Positions 1 through 8,172 of a stretch of 64,000 nt of DNA are shown piece by piece (the first letter of the stretch is position 1; every line of letters starts with the position of its first letter). Source of the stretch: Hyphomonadaceae bacterium UBA5336 (GTDB lineage: Bacteria; Pseudomonadota; Alphaproteobacteria; Caulobacterales; Hyphomonadaceae). The notes beneath the pieces are model-generated. The model did no database searches. It saw only the letters and a program-made list of their open reading frames with translations, and had not been told where the DNA came from. Both the position numbers and the translations under genes were made by a program. Where the stretch lies: NCBI GenBank assembly GCA_002408125.1, contig DHQO01000023.1, positions 248,001 through 312,000 of the forward strand. Direction: 5' to 3'.

Positions 1-1
1 T

Positions 2-106
2 CGTGCGCGCGACTGGCGCAGCTATTACACAGATGAGACCAGAGCCCTGGTTGGTGAACTGTTTCGCGTCGACATCGATGCGTTCGGTTATTCCTGGGAC
101 GGATGA
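2..106 (+). CDS. Sulfotransferase-like protein, C-terminal end only
   Basis: An open frame enters from the left edge and stops with TGA at 104-106, leaving 34 residues. The tail reads roughly RDWRSYYTDETRALVGELF, then a D-x-x-x-FGY ending. This resembles the C-terminus of bacterial sulfotransferase family proteins, which often end with a YYTxEL...LV..x(F/Y)..D...FGY pattern. No PAPS-binding motif can be checked because the rest lies outside the window. It is followed by a hairpin and a glycosyltransferase, so a role in sulfating a surface glycan is plausible but inferred. The fragment is short, so the family call is moderate. Confidence 0.5.
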   Translation, partial: RARDWRSYYTDETRALVGELFRVDIDAFGYSWDG

Positions 107-145
107 TCAACGAGAAGTGGTCTCGCTTCGGATTGACAGGCGGGG

Positions 146-170
146 CTGAGCCGGGTTTTTTCCGGCTCAG
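146..170 (+). terminator. Hairpin, possible terminator after the sulfotransferase-like gene
   Basis: CTGAGCCGG (146-154) and CCGGCTCAG (162-170) form a perfect 9-bp stem around a T-rich 7-base loop. It lies 40 bases after the stop of the partial gene and ends 12 bases before the next start. There is no T tract after the stem, so intrinsic termination is not assured. Confidence 0.45.
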
Positions 171-182
171 GGGCGCTGAGGG

Positions 183-1433
183 ATGCATGGGGACGAGCCG
201 GGTAACATCATGATCGAGGATGCGACTGAAGCGGTCGCTGGAGAAATGCACGCAGAACGCACTGAGCCAGTATCGGTCCCGGTCGGAAAACTGGCCTATT
301 TTGCCGGCGATGCGACCAATCCCACCGTACGTCTGCGCATCGGATCGCTGATGAAGCGCGGCGTCGAGGTGGTTGGCTTTACCTTCCGGCGCGACAAGTT
401 CCATCAGGATTTTGTGCCCTTCTGGGAGAATGTCGCGCTGGGGCAGACGCGCGACCGCTTCTATACCGAGCGGGTCGGCGCGATGATCCTTGCTCTGGGC
501 AAGATCTGGCGCCACCGGGAGACTCTCCGCGAGGTTGAAGTCCTCCATGCCAGGCTGTTCGATGCGGCTTTCCTCGCCATGGTGACGCGTTGGCTTCTGC
601 GCCTTGATGCCAGGCTGGTCTATGAGATCGAGGATGTGCAGGCGGTCTTCTTCCGCGACACACTCGCCGGCCGGATTCTGAGGTTCCTGGAGCGGCGCGT
701 GCTGAACGCTGCGGACCTGGTGGTGGTACCGTCGCCGGGCTTCGCGGAGGGGTATCTGGCCCCGCGCCAGGGATATGATGGTCCGGTCTTCCTGCTCGAA
801 AACCGGATTCAGCTCGAAGAGATCCCCTCCAGGGACATGCCGCCCTCACCAAACGCGCAGCGCTGGCGCGACACCCAGGATCGCTGGGTGATCGGCTGGT
901 TCGGGACGCTGCGCTGCGTGAAGAGCATGCGGCTGTTGGCCGAGATCGCCGAGCGTATGGGCGACAAGGTCCTGATCTACACGCGCGGCTATCCTACAGA
1001 GACGGGCCTCGATGCCTATATGGAGATCGTGAACCGGTATCCCAACTGGATCTATGAAGGCCCCTACCTGATGCCGGACGATCTGGAGGATCTCTATGGC
1101 CGAGTGCATTTCGTCTGGTGTCTCGATTTCCTCGACGAGGACGGCAACTCCGAGCTCTTGCTCGCCTGCCGGATGTACCATGGCGGTTATTTCGGGGTCG
1201 TGCCGCTCGTGGCGCAGCAATCCCAGATGGCGCGGTTTCTCGCGCCGCACGGCATTGGTCATGCGGTGTCCGATCCGTATGTCGACGATGTGTGCGAGCT
1301 TCTGAGCGATATGAGCTGGGAACAATATGTCGCCGAACGCGAAACCGTACTGTCACTGCGCGAGGAACTGTTCCTGGAGGATGGTTCGCAGGTTGCCGGC
1401 TTTCTGGAGACGGTTGCCGAATTACCCGACTGA
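183..1433 (+). CDS. GT-B type glycosyltransferase (ExoL-like)
   Basis: A 416-residue protein without membrane segments. The N-terminal half has the first Rossmann-like lobe (LAYFAGDATNPTVRLRIGSL, about residues 38-57) followed by a GxEVxGFxFRR strand. The middle contains VYEIEDVQ and an ERRVLNAADLVVVPSPGF segment, typical of the lobe linker of ExoL-like glycosyltransferases of exopolysaccharide synthesis. The second lobe begins near WVIGWFGTLR (about residue 239). It probably transfers a sugar from a nucleotide donor to a lipid-linked or polymer acceptor at the inner membrane face. Acceptor and donor cannot be read from sequence. The first ATG has a GAGGG almost touching it, so ATG at 210 or 246 could be the true start. 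The last 12 bases overlap the convergent UDP-sulfoquinovose synthase gene. Confidence 0.8.
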   Translation: MHGDEPGNIMIEDATEAVAGEMHAERTEPVSVPVGKLAYFAGDATNPTVRLRIGSLMKRGVEVVGFTFRRDKFHQDFVPFWENVALGQTRDRFYTERVGAMILALGKIWRHRETLREVEVLHARLFDAAFLAMVTRWLLRLDARLVYEIEDVQAVFFRDTLAGRILRFLERRVLNAADLVVVPSPGFAEGYLAPRQGYDGPVFLLENRIQLEEIPSRDMPPSPNAQRWRDTQDRWVIGWFGTLRCVKSMRLLAEIAERMGDKVLIYTRGYPTETGLDAYMEIVNRYPNWIYEGPYLMPDDLEDLYGRVHFVWCLDFLDEDGNSELLLACRMYHGGYFGVVPLVAQQSQMARFLAPHGIGHAVSDPYVDDVCELLSDMSWEQYVAERETVLSLREELFLEDGSQVAGFLETVAELPD

Positions 1434-2699
1434 TAAGGACGAGTTCACCGTACCGTGATTGCCATGATGCGCGGGCGCTGCCGGGTCTTTCAGTGTGCGC
1501 CCGCTCTCAGGGGCAGTCGACAAGTGTCGCGTGTCGGGGCCGGATCCGCCGCCGGGATAGAGCAGCGAGGTATCGACCGCGCCCGCCCGGCTCCGCACGA
1601 GTTCAACGAGGCCGGCAACGGCCTCGCCGGAGATCAGCGTCGGCGTGACACCGAAGGCTCTTACGCCCGCATTGTTTGCGATGAGCTCGTTCTCGACCGG
1701 CTCTGAGCGGGGGGAAGGGATGTGGAGGATTTCAGACTCTGAAATGTCGGCAAAGACCTTTGCCAGATCCTTGATCCGCATGCTTTGCGCAATCTGGTTC
1801 ACGACCCGCACGCGCTCTCCCGCCCTGGGGGCAGATGCCAGGGCGCTTTCCACGCATGCCAGGACATCTTCCAGGTGAATGAAACCGCGGGTCTGCTCGC
1901 CGGCGCCATAGATCGAGATTGGCAGGCCCAGCGCGGCCTGCACGGCGAACCGGTTGAGCACCGTCCCATAGATGGTGTCGTAGTCGAACCGGTTCGCAAG
2001 TCGCGGATCGCGGGAGGTTTCCGGGGTTTCCGCACCCCAGACCGTGCCCTGGTGCAGATCCGTCACCCGGACACCGTGACTGGCGGAGAAATAAGCCAGG
2101 CTGAGATGGTCGAGCGCCTTGGTCAGGTGGTATTTGGAGACGGGGTTGAAAGGATGGAGGACCTCGTTGGTGGGGCCAAGCTCACCATCCGGCATGACCT
2201 GGCGAACAGGGAGATAGCCTTCCGGGATCTCATAGCCGAGCGTCTCATAACCATAGACACCGATCGAGCCGAGATGGACCAGGTGGGCGTCGACCCCCGT
2301 TTCGGCGAGCGCTGTCAGGAGATTGTTGGTGACCATGAGATTGTTGCGGATCGTATAGAGCCCCGCAGCCGCTGACATCATCGCATACGGCACCGCCCGT
2401 TGCGCAGCGAAATGCACCACGGCATCCGGACGGAAGCTCAAAATCAGCCCGGCGAGGCCTTCATAATCTTCGGCAAGATCAATGTCGTGACCGGAGATTG
2501 GCGCGCCGCCGCATGCTTCCCAGACAACGAGCCGTTCCGCGAGTGTGGCGATCGGGGTCAAACTGCCAAGGTCGAGGTCATGATCGATGCGCCGGCGCGA
2601 GAAATTGTCGACGATACCGACGGTCATCCCGCGTGCCGACAGGCGCAATGCTGTTGGCCAGCCACAATAGCCATCCCCACCCAAGACCAAGACCCTCAT
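1422..2699 (-). CDS. sqdB: UDP-sulfoquinovose synthase (SQD1/SqdB family)
   Basis: An extended SDR enzyme that converts UDP-glucose plus sulfite to UDP-sulfoquinovose, the head-group donor of sulfolipid and of some sulfonated glycans. The start MRVLVLGGDGYCGWPTALRL carries the GxxGYxG dinucleotide-binding turn. SQD1 landmarks follow in order: VDNFSRR, LTPIA, HFAAQRAVPYAMMS, a YHLTK (YxxxK) catalytic motif, the RFDYDTIYGTVLNRF block and YGAGEQTRGFIH. The match with plant SQD1 order is close. ATG at 2699 is preferred because family members begin at this methionine; a GTG four codons upstream (2711) is the alternative. About 40 residues after the usual end (VDTSLLYPG) are low-complexity Gly/Pro/Ser/His sequence, which runs into the 3' end of the convergent glycosyltransferase gene. 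No sulfolipid transferase (SqdX/SqdD) is visible, so the product may feed a glycan instead. Confidence 0.9.
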   Translation of the reverse strand: MRVLVLGGDGYCGWPTALRLSARGMTVGIVDNFSRRRIDHDLDLGSLTPIATLAERLVVWEACGGAPISGHDIDLAEDYEGLAGLILSFRPDAVVHFAAQRAVPYAMMSAAAGLYTIRNNLMVTNNLLTALAETGVDAHLVHLGSIGVYGYETLGYEIPEGYLPVRQVMPDGELGPTNEVLHPFNPVSKYHLTKALDHLSLAYFSASHGVRVTDLHQGTVWGAETPETSRDPRLANRFDYDTIYGTVLNRFAVQAALGLPISIYGAGEQTRGFIHLEDVLACVESALASAPRAGERVRVVNQIAQSMRIKDLAKVFADISESEILHIPSPRSEPVENELIANNAGVRAFGVTPTLISGEAVAGLVELVRSRAGAVDTSLLYPGGGSGPDTRHLSTAPESGRTLKDPAAPAHHGNHGTVNSSLSVG

Positions 2700-2891
2700 T
2701 GCCTTAGACACCTTTCGATTATGTCCCCCAAAGAATAGATACTAGCAAAATGCCCGACGTCTGAAATATAATTCCACCACCTCATCAAAATATCTGGCCG
2801 GATTAACCATATATGCTGGCCCAGTGCATTGTCTCTCGATCGTTACTCATCCGGCGAGTTTTTGGCGCCTTGAGCTAAAAAGTGTGCGTTC

Positions 2892-3217
2892 ATGCCTGTT
2901 CGATATCGAGAAAAAGCGTTTGAAGCGCATTTCCGGTGTCCGGTGACCTTCGGTGCGGACATTGCCATCATCCTTCCGGGCGATGGTTCTCCGCGCTGGC
3001 CTCGGTTGCCACGCAACTGGGTATGAGTTCTCGGACCCTGCCGCGCCGGCTGGCCGACCATGGCGCGACCTATCAGAACCTTGTCGACGAGGCGCGGTTC
3101 GAACTGGCCGAGATCCCGTTCCTGACCGGCTTTTCCGCGCAGAGTGCCTTTACCCGCGCCTTCAAGTGCTGGGCGGGCAAGACACCCGGCGCATTCAGGT
3201 CGCAGCCTCGCGCCTGA
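2892..3217 (+). pseudogene. AraC-family regulator remnant
   Basis: Two adjacent frames carry pieces of one AraC-type regulator of the kind with an arabinose-binding-like N-terminal domain. The frame from 2892 reads FEAHFRCPVTFGADIAIILP, the end of the sensor domain, and stops at about 3026. The frame from 2936 then carries the DNA-binding domain: VATQLGMSSRTLPRRLADHG, followed by FLTGFSAQSAFTRAFKCWAG. Between ARFELA and EIPFLTGF about a dozen residues of the second helix-turn-helix (normally a RYLxDPxLSL-like stretch) are absent. The gene therefore has a frameshift, an internal deletion and no N-terminus. It lies between sqdB and hutC, and the former target is unknown. Confidence 0.75.
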
Positions 3218-3232
3218 CCGTCGATAGCAGTT

Positions 3233-3934
3233 TTACGTGGTGTGAGAGAAAGCGCCGACGAAGCTGTGGCGGTCGCCCGGGAAGGTCTGGCGGACATAGG
3301 TGACGGGGCTCTGGTCGTGCCATGTCCTGCGTTCCAGGAGCAGGCAGGGCGAGCCATCCGGGACATCAAGCAGGGCGGTCATCTCCGCGTCTGCCGGGAT
3401 GGCCGAGATACGGTGCTCGGCCTGTGACCATGGCACATGGTCGAGCAACCAGCTGCCGGGAGGCGAGACTGAAAAGTCGGCTGTGCGGGAATTCGGCACG
3501 GCTTCGAGGCTGATCAGCCGGCACTCATGGGCATAGGGCTTGCCGTCGGAGCTGTGCAGGCTGACCACTTCCAGGATCTCGCCGCCGCGGGCCAGATCCA
3601 GTTCGACCTGCCGGGTCTTGAGCGGTGCCCGCACATGGCGCTTGAGCAGCCGGTAGGAATAGGCTTTCCCACGCTGCTGCAGATCGGCCTGGATATCGGG
3701 AATGTCGAGCATCGTGGAATCGCTCGGCGGCTCGGCGACGAAGGATCCCGCGCGCCGGCGGCGGGTGACCAGTCCCCGGTTGACCAGCTCCGTTACGGCC
3801 TTGTTGACGGTCATGCGCGAGCAGGAAAACTGCTCCATCAGTTCGTGCTCGAACGGGATGCGGTCTCCCGGTTTCAGTTCACCCGACAGGATGCGGCTTT
3901 CGAGCCCTTTTCGAATGCGCTCGTGAAGCGTCAC
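3233..3934 (-). CDS. hutC: Histidine utilisation repressor (GntR/HutC family)
   Basis: A GntR-family repressor, 233 residues from the chosen start. It has an N-terminal winged helix (LHERIRKGLESRILSGELKP, then FSCSRMTVNKAVTELVNRGL) and a C-terminal UTRA ligand domain (LEVVSLHSSDGKPYAHECRL). HutC family members bind operators at hut promoters and are released by urocanate. GTG at 3934 is chosen because AGGGA lies about 6 bases upstream; the open frame extends 31 codons further but would then overlap hutF. The gene lies 31 bases after hutF in the same direction, so hutF-hutC form one unit. A TGTATAGACA site between the divergent arms (5384-5393) is the probable operator, which implies autorepression and control of both arms. 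Confidence 0.92.
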   Translation of the reverse strand: MTLHERIRKGLESRILSGELKPGDRIPFEHELMEQFSCSRMTVNKAVTELVNRGLVTRRRRAGSFVAEPPSDSTMLDIPDIQADLQQRGKAYSYRLLKRHVRAPLKTRQVELDLARGGEILEVVSLHSSDGKPYAHECRLISLEAVPNSRTADFSVSPPGSWLLDHVPWSQAEHRISAIPADAEMTALLDVPDGSPCLLLERRTWHDQSPVTYVRQTFPGDRHSFVGAFSHTT

Positions 3935-3965
3935 GTTTTTTCCCTGTGGCTCATTATCCGTTGGC

Positions 3966-5333
3966 TCAACTGACAAGGCGGTGAAGTGCCTTGTGGAAGC
4001 GCGCCTTAATTGGTTCGCGCCCCACATGCCGACCTTTCTCGACGAGTTTGCGTCCCCTGCGCCACACCTCGCCTATGGCCGATCTCCCCTGCCTGAAGAT
4101 CCAGGCGTCGAGCAGGCGGTCGGCTGAGCCGGTCTCGATGGAATGAGGCGTGTCGCGGAGGACGACAATGTCGGCAGGCGCTCCGGCCATGAGCCCCCCG
4201 GTTACGCCGCCGGCGCGGTATCCGCCCTCAAGCGCCCTTTCAAACAGCGAACAGCCGGTCGAGGTCGCGGCTTCGGCGATCACGTTCCTGCGGCGGAAGG
4301 CAAGGCGCTGGGAGTATTCCAGCATGCGCAACTCGTCGGCCGCGCAGATGGAGACATTGGAATCCGAGCCGACCCCGAAATGTCCGCCGGCGGCGAGGAA
4401 CTCCGGAGCATTGAAGATCCCGTCGCCGAGATTGGCCTCGGTGACCGGGCATAGGCCGACCACCGCGCCGGAAGCAGCAATGCGCTGCAACTCCCCCGGC
4501 GTTGTATGCGTGGCGTGGACGAGGCACCAGCGCTCGTCCACAGCGACATGGTCGAGCAGCCAGTCGACCGGGCGCGCGCCGGACCAGGCGAGACAGTCGG
4601 CAACTTCCTTTTCCTGCTCGGCGATGTGGATATGAACCGGCCGGTCCGGGCGCATCGCCGTGAGCTCTTCCAGTTCGCCCGGTGTGACGGCGCGCAGGCT
4701 GTGCGGCGCCGTGCCAACAATCGCGTCGGGCAGGCCAGCGCAATGGGCTTCGGCGCTCGACAGGATGTCGTGATAGCTCGCGGGCGTGTTGATGAAGCGG
4801 CGCTGGCCACTGGTGGCCTCAAGCCCGCCAAAGCCGGAATGCGCGTAAAGCACCGGCAGGAGTGTCAGGCCGATCCCGGTGTCACGGGCGGCTGCCGCGA
4901 TCCGGCCCGCCATCTCGCCGGGATCGGAGAAGGCATGGCCAGCCGTATCATGATGGAGGTAGTGGAACTCGGCGACCCGGGTGAACCCGCCCTCCAGCAT
5001 TTCCGCATAGGCCATCGCCGTGATGGCTTCGACATCCTCCGGCGTGCACCGATCGACGAATTTGTAGAGCAGTTCGCGCCAGGACCAGAAATCACCATCG
5101 CCGCCCGACTGACGGTATTCGGTCAGCCCGGACATGGCGCGCTGGAAACCGTGCGAGTGCAGGTTGACCAGGCCGGGCAGGGCGGCGCCATGATGGGCCT
5201 CAAGCCCGGTGGCCGGAACGCCCGCCTCGACATGCACGATCAGGCCTCCTGCTATGGTGATTGCGACATCGCCCGCCCAGCCATCGGGCAGCAGCGCTGT
5301 TTTGAACCACAGCGTCTGGGCATTTGCGGGCAT
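3966..5333 (-). CDS. hutF: Formimidoylglutamate deiminase
   Basis: An amidohydrolase that deiminates N-formimidoyl-L-glutamate to N-formyl-L-glutamate and ammonia, fourth step of the five-step histidine pathway. Metal-binding signatures are visible: NLHSHGFQR (HxH, strand 1), HIHIAEQEKEV, HATHTTPGE and the late GSDSNVSIC aspartate. ATG at 5333 (MPANAQTLWFKTALLPDGW) gives 455 residues, the usual HutF length. A methionine 13 codons upstream exists but lacks the family N-terminus. The gene is divergent from hutI and followed by hutC. With HutG encoded in the other arm, this organism uses the two-step deiminase/deformylase branch rather than formimidoylglutamase. Confidence 0.95.
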   Translation of the reverse strand: MPANAQTLWFKTALLPDGWAGDVAITIAGGLIVHVEAGVPATGLEAHHGAALPGLVNLHSHGFQRAMSGLTEYRQSGGDGDFWSWRELLYKFVDRCTPEDVEAITAMAYAEMLEGGFTRVAEFHYLHHDTAGHAFSDPGEMAGRIAAAARDTGIGLTLLPVLYAHSGFGGLEATSGQRRFINTPASYHDILSSAEAHCAGLPDAIVGTAPHSLRAVTPGELEELTAMRPDRPVHIHIAEQEKEVADCLAWSGARPVDWLLDHVAVDERWCLVHATHTTPGELQRIAASGAVVGLCPVTEANLGDGIFNAPEFLAAGGHFGVGSDSNVSICAADELRMLEYSQRLAFRRRNVIAEAATSTGCSLFERALEGGYRAGGVTGGLMAGAPADIVVLRDTPHSIETGSADRLLDAWIFRQGRSAIGEVWRRGRKLVEKGRHVGREPIKARFHKALHRLVS

Positions 5334-5382
5334 TGCCGTGTTCCGGCGATCGGGCACTGGACGCTTCTCCATGGGCGGAGTT

Positions 5383-5394
5383 ATGTATAGACAT
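5383..5394. promoter_or_regulatory. Candidate HutC operator in the hut divergent promoter region
   Basis: ATGTATAGACAT is a near-perfect palindrome (one mismatch in the centre) between the hutF start (5333) and the hutI start (5432). It is close to the TGTATATACA core described for HutC-type GntR repressors. Its central place suits simultaneous repression of hutFC and hutIHGU. Binding itself is inferred. Confidence 0.6.
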
Positions 5395-5431
5395 TATTCC
5401 ATGGTCGGGCAATCGGAGCGGGAGTGACAGC

Positions 5432-6637
5432 TTGGGCGCCAGGCGGATCTGGAAGAACGCAAGACTGGCCACGATGCGACCGGGTCTGCCGGGACTTGGC
5501 ATCGTGGAAGATGGCGCGCTTATCGCGGAGGATGGTCGCATCCTCTATGCCGGGCCGGCCAGTGACGCGCCGCTTTCCGGCGAAGGCGACATCGCCAATT
5601 GCGAGGGCCGCTGGATCACGCCGGGCCTGATCGACTGTCACACGCATCTGGTTCATGCCGGCAACCGTGCCCGTGAGTTCGAGCTGCGTCTGGAAGGGGC
5701 GAGCTATGAGGAGATCGCCCGTGCCGGCGGCGGGATCCGCTCCACCGTTGCGGCCACGCGCGCGGCGAGCGAAGAGGAACTGATCGCCCAGTCCCTGCCA
5801 CGTCTCGATGCGCTGATCGCTGAAGGCGTCACCACCATCGAGATCAAGTCCGGCTACGGGCTCGACCTTGAGAACGAGCTGAAACAGCTCCGCGCCGCAC
5901 GCGCCCTCGGCGAGGCGCGCGGAGTCACGGTACGCACGACATTGCTCGCCGCCCATGCCTTGCCGCCTGAGTTCGAAGGCCGGCCCGATGTCTATATCGA
6001 CCTGGTCTGCAAAACGATCATCCCCGAAGCCGCCCGGCTCGGCCTTGCCGATGCGGTGGATGCCTTCTGCGAGGGGATCGGCTTTTCGCGCGAACAAACC
6101 CGGCGCGTCTTCGAGGCGGCTCGAAGCGCGGGGTTGCCGGTCAAGCTGCATGCCGAGCAGCTCTCCAATCTCGGCGCCGCGGAACTGGCCGCAGGTTTCA
6201 GCGCTCTGTCGGCCGACCATCTGGAGTATCTCGATGAGACCGGCATACAGGCCATGGCACGCGCCGGCACCGTCGCGGTGATGCTGCCCGGCGCGTTCTA
6301 TTTCCTGCGCGACACAAAGCTGCCGCCCATGGATATCCTGCGCCGTTACGGCGTGCCACTGGCACTCGCCACGGACTGCAATCCCGGCACCTCGCCGCTC
6401 ACCTCGCTCCTGCTCGCCATGAATATGGGTGCGACCCTGTTCCGGATGAGCGTAGATGAGTGCCTGAAGGGCGTAACGCTGAACGCTGCCCGCGCGCTGG
6501 GCCTTGCTGGTGAGACCGGCAGCCTTGAGCCGGGCAAGCGATGCGACCTTGCGATCTGGGATGTCGGCTCGCCGGCTGAATTGGTCTACAATATCGGCCT
6601 GAACCGGTTGCATGAACGCATCTGGAGTGGCCGATGA
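5432..6637 (+). CDS. hutI: Imidazolonepropionase
   Basis: An amidohydrolase that opens 4-imidazolone-5-propionate to N-formimidoyl-L-glutamate, third step of histidine degradation. Visible signatures are LIDCHTHLVHAG (HxH metal site), EIKSGYGLDLENELK, the VKLHAEQLSN histidine and the LATDCNPGTSP aspartate. The open frame begins at 5324, but the family N-terminus (RIWKNARLATM) starts only after 5432. TTG at 5432 has GGGAG about 7 bases upstream and is taken as the start, giving 401 residues. The stop overlaps the hutH start by four bases (ATGA), so hutI-hutH are translationally coupled. A TTG start is unusual for a catabolic gene. Confidence 0.93.
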   Translation: MGARRIWKNARLATMRPGLPGLGIVEDGALIAEDGRILYAGPASDAPLSGEGDIANCEGRWITPGLIDCHTHLVHAGNRAREFELRLEGASYEEIARAGGGIRSTVAATRAASEEELIAQSLPRLDALIAEGVTTIEIKSGYGLDLENELKQLRAARALGEARGVTVRTTLLAAHALPPEFEGRPDVYIDLVCKTIIPEAARLGLADAVDAFCEGIGFSREQTRRVFEAARSAGLPVKLHAEQLSNLGAAELAAGFSALSADHLEYLDETGIQAMARAGTVAVMLPGAFYFLRDTKLPPMDILRRYGVPLALATDCNPGTSPLTSLLLAMNMGATLFRMSVDECLKGVTLNAARALGLAGETGSLEPGKRCDLAIWDVGSPAELVYNIGLNRLHERIWSGR

Positions 6638-8172
6638 GTGTGGTGGTCCTCAAGCCCGGTGAAATGACACTTGCAGACTGGCGGCGTGTCTGGGCCGGTA
6701 AGCCGGTGCGGCTGGACCCGGCCTGCCATGGCGATATCCAGCGCGCGGCCGAGGCGGTCTCGCGCATCGTCGCGCGCGGTGCGCCGGTCTATGGCATCAA
6801 TACCGGGTTCGGAAAGCTCGCATCGGTCCGCATCCCAGCTGAGCAGCTGGAAACTCTGCAGCGCAATATCGTGCTCTCGCATTCGGCTGGCGTCGGCGAG
6901 CCGCTGGACCCGGCGCGCACGCGGATGATGATGGCGCTGAAGCTTGTCAGCCTGGCACGAGGGGCTTCCGGCGTACGGCTGGATACCGTGGCGCTGCTGG
7001 AGGCCATGCTCGCACGCGATATCCTGCCCGTTATTCCTGAACAGGGCTCTGTCGGCGCCTCCGGCGATCTTGCTCCGCTCGCCCATATGACCTGCGCCCT
7101 GATCGGGATTGGCGATGTTATCGCGCCTGAGGGGCGCAGGCCTGCCATCGAGGCCCTTGCCGATGCGGGCCTCAAACCGCTCGAGGCCCTCGGGCCCAAG
7201 GAAGGGCTCGCCCTGCTGAATGGCACGCAGTTCTCCACCGCTTGTGCGCTCGCTGGCCTGTTCGAGGCCGAACGCCTTTTGCAGGCATCGCTCGTCACCT
7301 CGGCCCTCTCGACGGAGGCCGCACGCGGCTCCGATGGCCCCTTCGACCCACGCATCCATGCTCTGCGCGGGCATTCTGCCCAGATCGAATGCGCCGCCAT
7401 TCTGCGCGAGCTGATGAGAGGCTCAGCGATCCGCGCCTCGCATGTCGAGGACGATACCCGCGTGCAGGACCCCTATTGCCTACGCTGCATGCCACAAGTC
7501 GCCGGCGCGGTGCTGACCCTCCTGCGACAGACGGGTGCGACACTGGAGGTCGAAGCTAATGGCGTTTCGGACAATCCGCTGATCTTTCCCGAGACGGACG
7601 AAGCCATTTCAGGCGGCAATTTCCATGCGGAACCGGTCGCCTTTGCCGCCGACATGGTCGCTCTGGGCCTCTGCGAGATCGGCTCCATATCCGAGCGCCG
7701 CACGGCCATGCTGGTCGATCCGGCTCTGTCGGGCCTGCCGGCTTTCCTGACGCCCGAGCCGGGGCTGAATTCGGGCTTCATGATGCCTCAGGTTACTGCG
7801 GCCGCGCTGGTGTCGGAAAACAAGCAGATGGCCTATCCGGCGAGCGTGGATTCCATCCCGACCTCGGCCAACCAGGAGGACCATGTCTCCATGGCCGCCC
7901 ATGGCGCGCGGCGCTTGGGCCGGATGGCGGCCAATGCGGCCTATGTCCTCGGCATCGAATTGCTGGCCGCCGCGCAGGGGTGTGATTTCCATGCGCCGCT
8001 CACTTCCAGCCGCCATCTTGAGGCCCTGCGTCGGGCCTTGCGCGCGCTCGTCCCCGGCCTGCAGGCCGACCGGCTGATGCAGCCCGACATGGAAGCCGCC
8101 ACCCGCCTGATCCGCTCCGGCGAGGCCTGCGCGGCTGTCGGACTCGACTTGCCCGGACTGGAGGTGAACTGA
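6634..8172 (+). CDS. hutH: Histidine ammonia-lyase
   Basis: It converts L-histidine to trans-urocanate and ammonia, the first step of the pathway. The MIO electrophile is formed from the Ala-Ser-Gly triad at residues 142-144 inside GSVGASGDLAPLAHM; the position matches characterised bacterial enzymes. YGINTGFGKL near residue 53 carries the catalytic tyrosine region. The length of 512 residues is normal. It starts inside the hutI stop codon (ATGA overlap), and its stop shares one base with the hutG start, so expression is tightly linked to the rest of the plus-strand hut arm. Confidence 0.97.
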   Translation: MSVVVLKPGEMTLADWRRVWAGKPVRLDPACHGDIQRAAEAVSRIVARGAPVYGINTGFGKLASVRIPAEQLETLQRNIVLSHSAGVGEPLDPARTRMMMALKLVSLARGASGVRLDTVALLEAMLARDILPVIPEQGSVGASGDLAPLAHMTCALIGIGDVIAPEGRRPAIEALADAGLKPLEALGPKEGLALLNGTQFSTACALAGLFEAERLLQASLVTSALSTEAARGSDGPFDPRIHALRGHSAQIECAAILRELMRGSAIRASHVEDDTRVQDPYCLRCMPQVAGAVLTLLRQTGATLEVEANGVSDNPLIFPETDEAISGGNFHAEPVAFAADMVALGLCEIGSISERRTAMLVDPALSGLPAFLTPEPGLNSGFMMPQVTAAALVSENKQMAYPASVDSIPTSANQEDHVSMAAHGARRLGRMAANAAYVLGIELLAAAQGCDFHAPLTSSRHLEALRRALRALVPGLQADRLMQPDMEAATRLIRSGEACAAVGLDLPGLEVN

